The position numbers were made by a program, and so were the translations under genes. From contig JANUBW010000001.1 in NCBI GenBank assembly GCA_024809215.1, positions 310,001 to 374,000 on the forward strand: DNA of 64,000 nucleotides, in the 5' to 3' direction. A model generated the notes under the pieces. That model did not search any database and had not been told where the DNA came from. It saw nothing but the letters and a program-made list of their open reading frames with translations. The stretch comes from Niastella sp. OAS944. GTDB lineage: Bacteria > Bacteroidota > Bacteroidia > Chitinophagales > Chitinophagaceae. Of the stretch, positions 25,393 to 35,071 are shown piece by piece; the first letter of the stretch is position 1, and every line of letters starts with the position of its first letter.

Positions 25393-26415
25393 ATGATAGT
25401 TGATTTACGATCAGATACAGTGACCCAACCAACCTCAGGCATGCTCGATGCCATGTTAAGTGCGCACGTAGGTGATGATGTGTTTGGCGAAGATGCCACG
25501 GTTAACATGCTTGAATCTATGACGGCCGATCTGTTTGGAATGGAAGCCGCCTTATATTGCCCAACCGGCACCATGAGCAACCAGATTGCCATTAAGGTAC
25601 ATACACAACCCGGCGATGAAGTAATATGCGATCAAACAGCCCACGTATACCAATACGAAGGCGGTGGTATGGCATTTAATGCAGGGGTTCAACCAAGATT
25701 ATTAGCAGGCAACCGGGGCCGCATTACTGCCGAACAGGTAGCATTGGCCATTAATCCCGATGATGTACACAAAGCGCATACCTCATTGGTATGTCTTGAA
25801 AATACATCGAACCGCGGCGGTGGCAGTTGCTACGATATTCAGGACATACAGCATATAAGAACGGTATGCGATAACAACAACCTTTCGCTGCACCTCGATG
25901 GCGCACGTTTGTTCAATGCCATTGTTGCCCGCAACGAAAGCCCCAAACAATACGGCGCTTTATTTCATAGTATTTCGGTTTGCCTAAATAAAGGATTGGG
26001 ATGCCCAATAGGAAGTATTCTTATAGGCAATCAGGCATTCATAAAAAAAGCGCGCCGCATACGTAAAGTGTTCGGCGGCGGTATGCGCCAGGCCGGTTAT
26101 ATGGCTGCGTGCGGGGTGTATGCGCTTAAGAACAATATCATTGGTTTGCAGCAAGACCATGAAAATGCAAAAGAAATAGCCAGCAATCTTATTAAAACTA
26201 CTTTCACAGAAGGTATATTACCGGTAGAAACCAATATCATCATCTTTGAAATTGCACAACCCTACCAGGCTGCACAAATAGCAGCAGCATTGAAAGAAAA
26301 AAATATTCTGGCCATTCCCATCTCTCCTACTCATGTCAGAATGGTGCTTCATTTGGGAATAACTTCAGAGATGGTAGCTTATGTGATAGATACGATACTT
26401 AATCTGCAAGTGTAA
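25393..26415 (+). CDS. ltaE: Low-specificity L-threonine aldolase
   Basis: This 340-residue fold-type I PLP enzyme cleaves L-threonine and L-allo-threonine to glycine and acetaldehyde in the cytosol. The N-terminus '[16 protein letters not shown]' is the hallmark of the family. '[10 protein letters not shown]' binds the PLP phosphate, '[11 protein letters not shown]' contains the pyridine-binding Asp, and the Schiff-base lysine is K200 in '[14 protein letters not shown]'. '[18 protein letters not shown]' is also typical. It is a single gene, flanked by repeat arrays on both sides. Confidence 0.92.
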   Translation: MIVDLRSDTVTQPTSGMLDAMLSAHVGDDVFGEDATVNMLESMTADLFGMEAALYCPTGTMSNQIAIKVHTQPGDEVICDQTAHVYQYEGGGMAFNAGVQPRLLAGNRGRITAEQVALAINPDDVHKAHTSLVCLENTSNRGGGSCYDIQDIQHIRTVCDNNNLSLHLDGARLFNAIVARNESPKQYGALFHSISVCLNKGLGCPIGSILIGNQAFIKKARRIRKVFGGGMRQAGYMAACGVYALKNNIIGLQQDHENAKEIASNLIKTTFTEGILPVETNIIIFEIAQPYQAAQIAAALKEKNILAIPISPTHVRMVLHLGITSEMVAYVIDTILNLQV

Positions 26416-26416
26416 A

Positions 26417-26555
26417 ACAGCTGTAAGCTTTAAGCTATAAGCTGTAAGCAAATACAGAATACAGCTTAAAGCCGAAAGTCAAAAGCCTAAAGCAAATACA
26501 AAATACAGCTGCCGAACTGAGAACTGAGAACTAAGAACTCAGAACTAAAAACAAC
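26417..26555. repeat. Two adjacent 7-bp word-repeat elements
   Basis: 26417-26450 is a run of GCTGTAA/GCTTTAA/GCTATAA heptamers, with inverse AGCTTAAAGCC and ACAGCTG words to about 26510. 26514-26550 is a separate run of AACTGAG/AACTAAG/AACTCAG heptamers. Together they fill the whole spacer between the two genes. Confidence 0.75.
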
Positions 26556-26556
26556 C

Positions 26557-27405
26557 ATGAAATATTTATTTTTAACGTTCATTCTCTTCATATTCGCGTT
26601 ATCATCATTTTCTCAACAAGACTCCATTGTATTTTCAAATACAAAATGGCAAACCCAAACCATAGCCCCGGGTATTGTTTGGAAACACCATCACTTTATC
26701 AAGGACCTGTTCAACTCAAATCAAAACATCAATATTGTTGAAATAAAACTCAAAAAGAAAAGGGCCATTGCCCTGGCCTGTGAAGCCAAAACACTAAAAC
26801 CTACCAGTGAGTTTGGTAAACAGACCGGCGCTATTGTTGCCATTAATGGTAATTTCTTTGATATAAAGAACGGCGGTTCGGTTTACTATATAAAACAAAA
26901 CGATTCGGTGATTAGCAATAACCGTCTTTGGCCAAACAATATAAGGGCCCGCCATCAGCAGGCAGCCCTGGTGATCAAAAAAGGCAAACTACGTATTGCT
27001 AAATGGGACAGCTCGGCCAACTGGGAGTTAACACTGAATGCAGCCAATGTAATGAACACCGGTCCGTTATTGCTTTGGCAGGGCAACCGCCAACCGCTCG
27101 ATACAGGTGAATTTAACCATGCCCGCCACCCCCGTACGGCCATTGCATGCCTGGGTAAAAAACGGGTTTTATTCATTACCGTAGATGGCCGTAATGAGCA
27201 GGCAGCCGGCATGTCGTTGTACGAACTGGCCAGCATTATTAAATGGTTAAAAGCCCACGATGGCGTTAATATGGACGGTGGCGGCTCTACCACCATGTAC
27301 ATCAATAACCAACCCGATAACGGCGTGGTTAATTACCCTACCGATAATAAGAAATGGGACCACGGCGGAGAACGCAAGGTGGCTAATGTGGTTATAGTAA
27401 AATAA
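26557..27405 (+). CDS. Secreted phosphodiester glycosidase family protein (NAGPA/DUF2233)
   Basis: This 282-residue protein has a signal peptide (residues 1-19, ending FSQQ) and a NAGPA-like domain. The family signatures are 'GAIVAINGNFFDIKNGGSVYYIKQND' in the middle, 'HPRTAIACLGKKRVLFITVDGR', and the C-terminal 'KAHDGVNMDGGGSTTMYI'. The family includes the mammalian uncovering enzyme that removes GlcNAc from a phosphodiester; bacterial members are linked to exopolysaccharide or teichoic-acid-like phosphodiesters. The cellular place is the periplasm or cell surface. It is a single gene between repeat elements. Confidence 0.87.
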   Translation: MKYLFLTFILFIFALSSFSQQDSIVFSNTKWQTQTIAPGIVWKHHHFIKDLFNSNQNINIVEIKLKKKRAIALACEAKTLKPTSEFGKQTGAIVAINGNFFDIKNGGSVYYIKQNDSVISNNRLWPNNIRARHQQAALVIKKGKLRIAKWDSSANWELTLNAANVMNTGPLLLWQGNRQPLDTGEFNHARHPRTAIACLGKKRVLFITVDGRNEQAAGMSLYELASIIKWLKAHDGVNMDGGGSTTMYINNQPDNGVVNYPTDNKKWDHGGERKVANVVIVK

Positions 27406-27443
27406 TCCTGTAAAATTAGTCTCTTCGGTTTTAATAGGCCGTT

Positions 27444-27560
27444 CGTTACCAGTTACCGGGTGCCAGTTGCCAGGAATACAATATGCCTGGTTTTGCCTGG
27501 TAACCGGAAACAGGTAACCGGCAACTGCAACTTAGCAGCAGGAACTTTCAACTTAGTAAC
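27444..27560. repeat. Inverted degenerate word-repeat element
   Basis: GTTACCAGTTACCGGGTGCCAGTTGCC words (27444-27472) face inverse CCTGGTAACCGG/CAGGTAACCGG words (27485-27532), followed by CAACTTAG words. It is the same family as 3001-3116. Confidence 0.7.
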
Positions 27561-27570
27561 AAGAATCATT

Positions 27571-27578
27571 TATTTTTG
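27571..27578 (+). promoter_or_regulatory. Putative -7 element of pgi
   Basis: TATTTTTG matches TAnnTTTG and ends 19 bases before the pgi ATG at 27598. No clear -33 element is seen. Confidence 0.45.
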
Positions 27579-27597
27579 GGCCCTAATTCATTGTAGT

Positions 27598-29253
27598 ATG
27601 TTACCTAAGATCAAACCTCATCATACCGAAGCATGGGATAAGCTCGAACGCCATTATAAAAAAATTGCCGATACCCATTTGCGCGAATTGTTTGCCGACG
27701 ACCCTGAAAGGTTCAGGAACTTTTCTATTTCGTACGAAGACATTTTGTTCGATTACTCAAAGAACCGCATCACTCCCAAAACATTGTCGTTACTGCAAGA
27801 CCTGGCCAATGAATGCAAATTGCCCGAAGCAATAGAGGCCATGTTCACCGGTGATGCCATCAATGAAACCGAAGGCCGGGCTGTATTGCATACCGCCTTG
27901 CGCAATTTTGGCAATGACCCCATTTATGCCGATGGAAAGAATGTAATGCCCCAGGTTCACCAGGTATTACAACAAATGAAACAATTCTGTAACCGTATTC
28001 ACAGTGGTGAATGGACGGGCTATACCGGTAATAAAATAAAGTACATCGTTAACATTGGTATCGGCGGCAGCGACCTGGGCCCCTATATGGTTACCGAAGC
28101 CCTGAAGCCATACTGGAAGAAAGACATTCAGGTATATTATGTTTCGAATGTAGACGCCACGCATATTGCCGAAACATTACGAAAAGTAACACCACAGGAA
28201 ACGCTGTTCCTCATTGCGAGCAAAACATTCACCACCCAGGAAACCATGACCAATGCCCATACGGCCCGTAACTGGTTTCTGGAGGCAGCCGGTGATGAAA
28301 ACTATATAGCCAAACATTTCGTGGCGCTTAGCACCAACGAAAAAGAAGTGGTGAAATTTGGGATCGACAAAGCCAATATGTTCGAATTCTGGGACTGGGT
28401 TGGCGGTCGATATTCACTGTGGAGCGCTATTGGTTTATCAATTGCCCTTACCATCGGGTACGATAACTTTGAATCGCTGTTAAAAGGCGCCAATTCTGCC
28501 GATAATCACTTCCGCACTAAACCCTTCGAAGAAAATATTCCGGTTATCATGGCGCTTATAGGGCTTTGGTATACCAACTTCTTCGATAGCCAAACCGAGG
28601 CCATTCTCCCCTACGATCAATACCTGCACCGCTTTGCCGCCTATTTTCAACAGGGCAACATGGAAAGCAATGGTAAAAGTGTTGACCGCAGAGGTAAAAC
28701 CGTTCGGTACAATACCGGTCCGGTTATTTGGGGCGAACCAGGCACCAATGGCCAACACGCGTTTTATCAGCTTATACACCAGGGAACCATTCTGATCCCC
28801 TGCGATTTTATTGCACCGGCCAATAGCCATAACCCAATTGGCGACCATCATGCCAAACTGTTATCGAATTTCTTTGCGCAAACCGAAGCATTGATGAACG
28901 GTAAAACAGAAGTGGAAGCAGAGGCCGAATTAATAAAGGCAGGTAAATCGCCCGATGAAGTAAAAGCCCTGCTGCCGTTTAAAGTATTTACCGGCAACCG
29001 GCCTACCAATTCTTTCCTGGTTAAGAAGATCACGCCTTACACGTTGGGTCAGCTCATAGCCTTATACGAACATAAGATCTTTGTACAGGGTGTTATTTGG
29101 AATATCTTCAGCTTTGATCAATGGGGTGTTGAACTTGGTAAACAACTGGCCAATAATATTCTGCCCGAACTGCAGGATGATCAACCGGTTTCTAAACACG
29201 ACTCTTCGACCAATGGATTGATCAATGCATGGAAGAAGATGAAAGATGCTTAG
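27598..29253 (+). CDS. pgi: Glucose-6-phosphate isomerase
   Basis: Pgi interconverts glucose 6-phosphate and fructose 6-phosphate. The start at 27598 ([16 protein letters not shown], 551 residues) follows the TAnnTTTG element; the longer frame to 27460 reads through a repeat element and has no family match. The signatures '[15 protein letters not shown]', '[14 protein letters not shown]', '[17 protein letters not shown]' and '[17 protein letters not shown]' place it with the long E. coli/eukaryote-type Pgi. The catalytic Glu and His lie in the last two. It is cytosolic. A strong hairpin follows. Confidence 0.95.
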   Translation: MLPKIKPHHTEAWDKLERHYKKIADTHLRELFADDPERFRNFSISYEDILFDYSKNRITPKTLSLLQDLANECKLPEAIEAMFTGDAINETEGRAVLHTALRNFGNDPIYADGKNVMPQVHQVLQQMKQFCNRIHSGEWTGYTGNKIKYIVNIGIGGSDLGPYMVTEALKPYWKKDIQVYYVSNVDATHIAETLRKVTPQETLFLIASKTFTTQETMTNAHTARNWFLEAAGDENYIAKHFVALSTNEKEVVKFGIDKANMFEFWDWVGGRYSLWSAIGLSIALTIGYDNFESLLKGANSADNHFRTKPFEENIPVIMALIGLWYTNFFDSQTEAILPYDQYLHRFAAYFQQGNMESNGKSVDRRGKTVRYNTGPVIWGEPGTNGQHAFYQLIHQGTILIPCDFIAPANSHNPIGDHHAKLLSNFFAQTEALMNGKTEVEAEAELIKAGKSPDEVKALLPFKVFTGNRPTNSFLVKKITPYTLGQLIALYEHKIFVQGVIWNIFSFDQWGVELGKQLANNILPELQDDQPVSKHDSSTNGLINAWKKMKDA

Positions 29254-29307
29254 TTTGTTGTAAGGAAATTCAAATTAGATAAATAGCTTATAGGCAATAA
29301 GAATACG

Positions 29308-29406
29308 TAGTAGGAAGTACGAAGTACGAAGATTTTGAGGTTTTGGAAAGTATTGAGGTCCAAAATTAAATCTCTTCTTACATCTTACTTCTTACCTCCT
29401 ACTTCC
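29308..29406. repeat. Inverted 7-bp word-repeat element
   Basis: TAGGAAG/TACGAAG/TACGAAG heptamers (29308-29332) face inverse TCTTAC/TTCTTAC/CTCCTAC heptamers (29372-29406). The same words occur at 36.95-37.02 kb. Confidence 0.8.
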
Positions 29407-29415
29407 ATTAATTTC

Positions 29416-29454
29416 ATGAAGAAGCCCTCCTGTTCAACAGAAGGGCTTCTTCAT
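29416..29454. terminator. Bidirectional hairpin terminator
   Basis: ATGAAGAAGCCCT and AGGGCTTCTTCAT form a perfect 13-bp outer stem around an inner CTGT/ACAG stem, between converging genes. Confidence 0.85.
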
Positions 29455-29468
29455 GTATATATAGTGGA

Positions 29469-30068
29469 TTATAGAATTCTCGTTCCGAGATACACCTGAA
29501 ATCCCTGGTTTTTCCATTTGTCTTTATTATCGATATCATTGATATTGGCCAGGCCAATTACATAACGGCCACCAACCTTAAGCGAGCCGAGGTTCAGCTG
29601 CAAACCGCCCAACATAGCAAAGTCGCCGGTCTTGAAAGCCTGTTTTCCATTTTCAAAAAGGCTTTCATCTTTATTCAACAAAACACCGAACTGCGGGCCT
29701 GCCTGAAACGAAATTATTTTGGCAGGGCTGTATGTTAAAAGCAACGGAATGCTTAAATAATTCAGTTTGCCTTCCAAATCACTTTTACCACCTGGATAAA
29801 TTTCATTGAAGTTATTTGCCGTACGATAGTTGGTCTGGTTCCACATAACCTCGGGTTGAAGCCCCCATTGATCATCGAACTTTATTTCTGCAAATGCACC
29901 CAGGTTATATCCGAATTTAAATTCATCTTTAAGAGCTGTACCATCAATCTTAAAAATATTTGCACCAGCTTTAACACCAACATGAAAAGAACCGCCACCC
30001 TTCTGTGCAAATGACGTTGTTGTCAGCGCTGAAGCAATTGTTAGTAATACCAGGGATCTAAGTTTCAT
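29469..30068 (-). CDS. PorT-family outer-membrane beta-barrel protein
   Basis: From the ATG at 30068 (MKLRSLVLLTIASA) it is 199 residues; a start at 30089 would add seven residues before the signal peptide, which ends SFAQ. The body matches the OMP_b-brl_2/PorT type: 'FHVGVKAGANIFKIDG', 'FGYNLGAFAEIKFDDQWGLQPEVMWNQ', 'LNYLSIPLLLTYSP', 'FQAGPQFGVLL' and a final strand 'GFQVYLGTRIL'. Such proteins are eight- to ten-strand barrels in the outer membrane; their substrates are mostly unknown. A spacer of about 110 bases separates it from the upstream gene at 30179. Confidence 0.85.
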   Translation of the reverse strand: MKLRSLVLLTIASALTTTSFAQKGGGSFHVGVKAGANIFKIDGTALKDEFKFGYNLGAFAEIKFDDQWGLQPEVMWNQTNYRTANNFNEIYPGGKSDLEGKLNYLSIPLLLTYSPAKIISFQAGPQFGVLLNKDESLFENGKQAFKTGDFAMLGGLQLNLGSLKVGGRYVIGLANINDIDNKDKWKNQGFQVYLGTRIL

Positions 30069-30178
30069 ATTCTGTTTTTTATGGTTCACCTATAGAATTT
30101 CAACTTATATGCCAAGGTTCAACCATGGCTGTTAATTTACCTTAACAGCTGCGTGAAGAAATGCCTAAAAATCAATTG

Positions 30179-31171
30179 TTAGAAACTAATTCCTGCGGTA
30201 ATGGAATAAACGGTACTAAGTTTTGAGGCATCATCGAGATCCTGTAGAAAGTAATCGAACAACACCTGCGACTGCAGCAGGAATCTGCCTTTTAAATAAC
30301 TGCCTCTAAGCGCAAAGCAGGCGCTTTGTAAGGCAAATTGTGTGTTATCGGAGATCTCTTTGTTACTGGGTAATGAGTTGGCGCGTACCGGCGAAAAGTT
30401 ATATGAATAGGAAGTATTGAAACCAAAGGTTTGCGTACCGGCGTTTAACATTGCAATAGGTGTTAACGTTATGTTGTCGGCCTTTTGTAATACACTATAC
30501 CAGTCAAGGTCTTTACGAACAGATATAGTTGCAGAGAAGTCGCGTACGGAGGTTACGTTCTTTACATAATATTGGTTTCTTAACAATCGTAACCGCCGCG
30601 GTGCTTCCCTTAGTTCAGACTCTTCCTTACTACCCCAGCCATAACTTAAACTAAGCGTAGGCCGCACCCACCACTTCTTATAGGAGAAATAGGCAAACAG
30701 TTCATTTTGTATGGGCGTTGTATAAAAGTCGAGCGAGTCTTTGGTTATGTACCGGGTATATGCGATACCTGTTGAAAACTTCTTTTTTATCAAATCAAAA
30801 GAAGGGCTGATAGAAGCCTGGTAAAACTTCAGGCCGTTATTCAACAGTGCATAACCTGCAGCTGAAAGGCCCAGTCCCGATTTATGATAATATCCAACAG
30901 AGGGTGAAAAAATGAGCTTTTTTTCGGTATTTACGGTAACCGTGTTCTTATCGTTAAAACTAAAGAAACCGGTACCAATAGCAGTGTTGATGGTAAAAAA
31001 ACTTTTACGGCCAACCAGGCTATCGAGGTACAGGTCAAAATCTTTTAGTAATGAATCGAGTATGGCTGTGGTATCACCTTTTATAAATAACGAATCAAGT
31101 TTTCCCCCTTTTTGGGAAAAACCTGGTTGCATAGCAACCGTGAAAACAAGAAGAACGAGTATTTTCTTCAT
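30179..31171 (-). CDS. Putative outer-membrane barrel protein
   Basis: The start at 31171 (MKKILVLLVFTVAMQPGFSQ) gives a clean signal peptide and 330 residues; a longer frame to 31264 adds a second hydrophobic stretch and is unlikely. The mature protein alternates strands and turns ('TINTAIGTGFFSFNDKNTV', 'SVGYYHKSGLGLSAAGYALLN', 'RPTLSLSYGWGSKEESEL', 'FSPVRANS') and ends in an aromatic strand (VYSITAGISF), as outer-membrane barrels do. The C-terminal Phe fits BAM recognition. I do not recognise a named family. It sits back to back with a LytTR response regulator, which could regulate it. Confidence 0.65.
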   Translation of the reverse strand: MKKILVLLVFTVAMQPGFSQKGGKLDSLFIKGDTTAILDSLLKDFDLYLDSLVGRKSFFTINTAIGTGFFSFNDKNTVTVNTEKKLIFSPSVGYYHKSGLGLSAAGYALLNNGLKFYQASISPSFDLIKKKFSTGIAYTRYITKDSLDFYTTPIQNELFAYFSYKKWWVRPTLSLSYGWGSKEESELREAPRRLRLLRNQYYVKNVTSVRDFSATISVRKDLDWYSVLQKADNITLTPIAMLNAGTQTFGFNTSYSYNFSPVRANSLPSNKEISDNTQFALQSACFALRGSYLKGRFLLQSQVLFDYFLQDLDDASKLSTVYSITAGISF

Positions 31172-31315
31172 ACGTTTGCTAAATATCCGCATAGCGGTGC
31201 ACCGGGTGCATAGTGCACAGAACAACGAAGATGAGATAAAAAAAATTGTAGCCGGTTTAATCATTACTAATTTTTTGCTAACTTATATTACCTTAACCAT
31301 CACGACCATTACGCT

Positions 31316-32011
31316 ATGATAACCTGTTTGATAGTAGATGATAACGATTTGTCGAGACTTACCTTACATCAACTGGCGCTGCAAACCGGAAGGCTTCAGA
31401 TAACCGGCGAATGTAAAGATGCCATTGAGGCACACCGCAATATTACGGCCAATCCGCCTGATTTGGTTCTTTTAGACGTAGAAATGCCCGGAATGACCGG
31501 GCTCGATCTGTTGAAAATATTGCCCAAACAAACCCTGGCCATTCTTACCACCTCCCAAAAGCAATACGCGGTAGAAGCTTTTGACCTGAATGTGGTTGAT
31601 TATCTTGTTAAACCGGTAAGCATGCCCCGCCTTATGCAGGCCCTCGATAAAGTGCGGGAAATTATGATGCGCAGCGAATCGGAGGTTACCGCCGCCGCCG
31701 ATGACTATCTTTTTATAAGGGATAATAACATATTGAAAAAATTACGACTGGAAGAAATATTATGGATAGAGGCCATGGGCGATTATGTGAAAATTCGTAC
31801 CACAACGCAATGGCATATTGTACACTCTACGCTTAAAGCCGTTGAAGAAAAGATAAACTCAACAAAATTGATGCGTGTACATCGTAGTTATATCATCTCT
31901 CTCGATAAAATTGACTCCATTGAAGATGGCGCCGTAAATATCACCAATACCCCCATACCGGTAGCCGAAAGTTATCGCAGTAAATTAATCCAGAAGATTA
32001 AGTTATTATAA
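31316..32011 (+). CDS. LytTR-family response regulator
   Basis: This 231-residue protein has an N-terminal receiver (phospho-acceptor D54 in 'LVLLDVEMPGMTG'; acidic pair D8/D9; Lys in 'YLVKPVS') and a C-terminal LytTR DNA-binding domain ('LFIRDNNILKKLRLEEILWIEAMGDYVKI...', 'KLMRVHRSYIISLDKIDSIE'). LytTR regulators bind direct repeats at target promoters. No LytS-like kinase is next to it. The following gene is a hybrid kinase that carries its own receiver and Hpt domains, so cross-talk is possible but unproved. Confidence 0.92.
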   Translation: MITCLIVDDNDLSRLTLHQLALQTGRLQITGECKDAIEAHRNITANPPDLVLLDVEMPGMTGLDLLKILPKQTLAILTTSQKQYAVEAFDLNVVDYLVKPVSMPRLMQALDKVREIMMRSESEVTAAADDYLFIRDNNILKKLRLEEILWIEAMGDYVKIRTTTQWHIVHSTLKAVEEKINSTKLMRVHRSYIISLDKIDSIEDGAVNITNTPIPVAESYRSKLIQKIKLL

Positions 32012-32035
32012 GTTTTACTTTAAATTGCAGGTGAA

Positions 32036-32165
32036 TCAATTGGCAATAGGCAATTTGCAATTGGCAAATCATTCCCATTTGCATCAGGTCGCCTGTCATC
32101 GGGTACTCCGAAATTCGTGAACCCTTGCCAATTGTCTATTGCACATGCCAATTGCCTATTGGCAT
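32036..32165. repeat. Inverted 7-bp word-repeat element
   Basis: CAATTGGCAATAGGCAATTTGCAATTGGCAAA-type words (32036-32068) face TTGCCAATTGTCTATTGC and TGCCAATTGCCTATTGGCA words (32125-32165). The two arms could form a long imperfect stem with a loop of about 55 bases. Confidence 0.8.
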
Positions 32166-32201
32166 ACGGTTAAGGTTAGGTAATTAGGTAGCACCTGTAC
32201 C

Positions 32202-34832
32202 ATGAAGAGACAAATAAAACCTAACAAAGTTATTCGTTATAGCGTTGCCTTCTCGGTGGCTTTTTTAGTCGCGGGTATTGTTCTTCAACTCAATACCGAG
32301 CGAATAATTAATAAATCCCGTATAGCCAGCCGTGAAGCCATCGAATCATTCCACCTGCACAATAAACTCCAGAACATTGTTAAAAATGTTATTCTTACCG
32401 AAAGCCAGGTACGCGGTTTTGTAATTACCGGTGATAGCAATTTCATTATCGGTGTTGAGGATACACTTAATTTATTAAAATACGAACTGGCCGGTTTACA
32501 AAAGGCTTCTCAAAACCAATACAACCAGGCCTCGTTTTCGCGCCTTGCCTCACTTATTGAAAAAAGAATATCACTCAATAACGAGATCATCGACGTATAT
32601 ACCCGCTTAGGCAAAACATATGCTGAACAACGCATTTCAAGCAAGGCCGGCATTATTTTGCGCGACAGCATCACCGACCTGTCGATGCAGCTTGAAAAAG
32701 AATTATACGATGAACTGCAGGCAGGTATTAAAGAAAACAGAAGACGCACCCTGTATGTATTGTGGCTTAGCCGCGTACTTACCATTCTTGGCCTGGTAGG
32801 CATTATTGTTTTGAGCATACTGGTAATACGCCACTTATTGCGGCAACACCAGTTAATAAAAGACCTGAAACAATCGAATGATAACGAAACAGAAGCCCGC
32901 CATAACATAGAAAAGATCTCTGCCGAAATTCAGGACCTTTATAATAACGCGCCTTGCGGTTATCATTCTATCGATGAAAATGCACGCATAATAGCCATTA
33001 ATGATACCGAGCTGAAATGGCTTGGGTATACCCGCGATGAAGTGATCGGCAAGTTATTTATATACGATATACTTGATGAAGAAACCGCCAAAAGCGTACG
33101 CGATAATTTTGCCAATTTTAAAAAAGTGGGCGCTGTAAGGGAACGGCGATTGACCATGCGTACAAAAACCGGGAACACATTTCCGGTTGTGCTGAACTCT
33201 GTAGCCGTTTATGATAACAATGGCAACTATGTTTCGAGCCGTTCAACCATTTATGATATTACTGAGCAACAAAAAACAGAGACCGCTTTAAAAGAGGCCA
33301 GGCAACAGGCCATTGAATCGGCCAGCGTAAAAGAACAGTTCCTGGCCAATATGAGCCACGAAATACGCACGCCTATCAACTCTGTTATTGGTTTTACCAA
33401 CCTGTTGCAAAAAACAGGTATGACCGATGAGCAGAAACAGTTTGTAAACCTTATTCAATCGGCCAGTGAAAACCTGCTTACCATTATCAATGATATTCTT
33501 GATATTTCAAAAATAGAAGCAGGTATGCTGCGGATAGAAAAAAATCCGTTCAGCCTGCGGGGCCTTTGCAGTTCTATAGAAACCATGTTCTATCATAAGG
33601 CCCGCGAAAAGAACCTTAGCTTTTCATTATACATTCAGGACAATATACCCGACACCTTAACAGGCGATGCTGTTCGCCTCACTCAAATACTGGTTAACCT
33701 TATTAGCAATGCCATTAAGTTCACGCAAAAAGGCGGCATATTTATAAACATCTCCACCCTTACGCAAAACAACGATGAAGTAAGATTACGGTTCTCGGTA
33801 AAAGACAGTGGTATTGGTATACCTGCCGATAAACTCGATACTGTTTTTGAACGCTTTGAACAGGGTGAAACCGATACTACCCGTAAATACGGCGGCACAG
33901 GTTTGGGTCTTTCAATAGTAAGGAACCTGGTGCAATTACAGGGTGGCCATATTACCGTTGAAAGCGGCCCCGGCAAAGGCACTGAATTTATTTTTGAAAT
34001 AAACTATTCGCTGATGCCGGTGGGCGAAGCTATGCTGGCCCCGGTAACAGATAAAACAGAGATCAGCGCCGGTGCGTTTCCCGATGCACGCATACTGGTT
34101 GTAGAAGACAATGCCATGAACCAGTTGCTGATAAAATTTACTTTCCAAAGCTGGAAGGTGAATTATGAATTGGCCGATAATGGTGCCAAAGCCATTGAAT
34201 GGTTACAAAGGGAGAAATTTCATTTAGTACTGTTAGATATTCAAATGCCATTGATGGATGGCTATGCCACTTCGCAGGCTATACGTAAAGATCTTAAAAG
34301 CGATATTCCTATTATCGCTATGACGGCCCATGCGCTGGCAGGTGAACGTGAAAAATGTTTAAGCTTTGGCATGAACGACTATATTTCAAAACCCATTCAC
34401 GAAAAAGAGTTGTATGGTTTGCTGGTAAGATACTTGTCGAACGACCGTAACAACAATATAGAAGCGCTGAAGAACGACCTGCACTATATTGATCTTAACT
34501 TTTTAGAAGATATGGTGATGAGCAATGGTGAATTTTTGCGCACCATTATAAAACAATTCCTGAAACAATTCCCCGGCGAAATGGAAACCCTTAAACATGC
34601 AGTGGATCAAAAAGACGCCCGCCAGGTAGCCACGCTTTCCCATCACATACAATCCACCGTTTCTATACTGGGTAAGAATACGCCCTTTTTTCAGCAGCTT
34701 GAAAAATTGGAGAAGCTGGCCAAGAAAAATACGGCCGCCCCGGTGCTCTCCAAGGAATATGATAAACTACACGATTACAAACACCAGTTATTACTGGAGG
34801 TGAACCAGCTTTTAACTTCTAAAGTATTCTAG
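32202..34832 (+). CDS. Hybrid sensor histidine kinase with PAS, receiver and Hpt domains
   Basis: The protein has 876 residues. The order is: membrane helix (about 13-31); a periplasmic CHASE3-like helical sensor; a second helix (about 183-207); a PAS domain (about 237-352); HisKA with H386 in 'NMSHEIRTPINSVIG'; HATPase_c ('LVNLISNAIKFTQKG', 'DSGIGIPADK', 'GTGLGLSIVRNL'); a receiver with D679 in 'LVLLDIQMPLMDG'; and a C-terminal Hpt module with H814 in 'LSHHIQSTVSILGKN'. This is a complete phosphorelay in one chain (H-D-H), missing only a final output regulator. The signal is unknown. It is membrane-bound and transcribed alone. Confidence 0.92.
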   Translation: MKRQIKPNKVIRYSVAFSVAFLVAGIVLQLNTERIINKSRIASREAIESFHLHNKLQNIVKNVILTESQVRGFVITGDSNFIIGVEDTLNLLKYELAGLQKASQNQYNQASFSRLASLIEKRISLNNEIIDVYTRLGKTYAEQRISSKAGIILRDSITDLSMQLEKELYDELQAGIKENRRRTLYVLWLSRVLTILGLVGIIVLSILVIRHLLRQHQLIKDLKQSNDNETEARHNIEKISAEIQDLYNNAPCGYHSIDENARIIAINDTELKWLGYTRDEVIGKLFIYDILDEETAKSVRDNFANFKKVGAVRERRLTMRTKTGNTFPVVLNSVAVYDNNGNYVSSRSTIYDITEQQKTETALKEARQQAIESASVKEQFLANMSHEIRTPINSVIGFTNLLQKTGMTDEQKQFVNLIQSASENLLTIINDILDISKIEAGMLRIEKNPFSLRGLCSSIETMFYHKAREKNLSFSLYIQDNIPDTLTGDAVRLTQILVNLISNAIKFTQKGGIFINISTLTQNNDEVRLRFSVKDSGIGIPADKLDTVFERFEQGETDTTRKYGGTGLGLSIVRNLVQLQGGHITVESGPGKGTEFIFEINYSLMPVGEAMLAPVTDKTEISAGAFPDARILVVEDNAMNQLLIKFTFQSWKVNYELADNGAKAIEWLQREKFHLVLLDIQMPLMDGYATSQAIRKDLKSDIPIIAMTAHALAGEREKCLSFGMNDYISKPIHEKELYGLLVRYLSNDRNNNIEALKNDLHYIDLNFLEDMVMSNGEFLRTIIKQFLKQFPGEMETLKHAVDQKDARQVATLSHHIQSTVSILGKNTPFFQQLEKLEKLAKKNTAAPVLSKEYDKLHDYKHQLLLEVNQLLTSKVF

Positions 34833-34862
34833 CGTGAAACGGCAAACGTGAAACGTGAAATT
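34833..34862. repeat. CGTGAAA 7-bp word repeat
   Basis: CGTGAAA, CGGCAAA, CGTGAAA and CGTGAAA follow the kinase stop directly. This array stands in the same position relative to the conserved 46-bp core as the GTGAGTG array at 25143. Confidence 0.75.
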
Positions 34863-34912
34863 TGCTCGCAATGGTTCAGCAAACTTTACGACCTTGCGCC
34901 GCCGAAATTCAA

Positions 34913-34976
<64 letters not shown>

Positions 34977-35033
34977 ACCTCACCGGGTAATTTCCGCCAT
35001 TCGGCTATACATTTACCTAGTTCGCCGAAACTA

Positions 35034-35065
35034 TTTACACAAGGGGTTTTCCTAACGTATTTTTG
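35034..35065 (+). promoter_or_regulatory. Candidate promoter with no protein gene downstream
   Basis: TTTA (35034-35037), a 20-base spacer and a perfect TATTTTTG (35058-35065). The spacing is ideal for the Bacteroidota sigma factor. The nearest protein gene on this strand is 2.5 kb away. Confidence 0.45.
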
Positions 35066-35071
35066 TGTGGT

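Noticed and set aside
34833-34862. parS-like GTGAAAC motifs
   Set aside because: Only half-sites in a heptamer repeat; the full palindrome TGTTTCACGTGAAACA is absent and parAB is 4 kb away.
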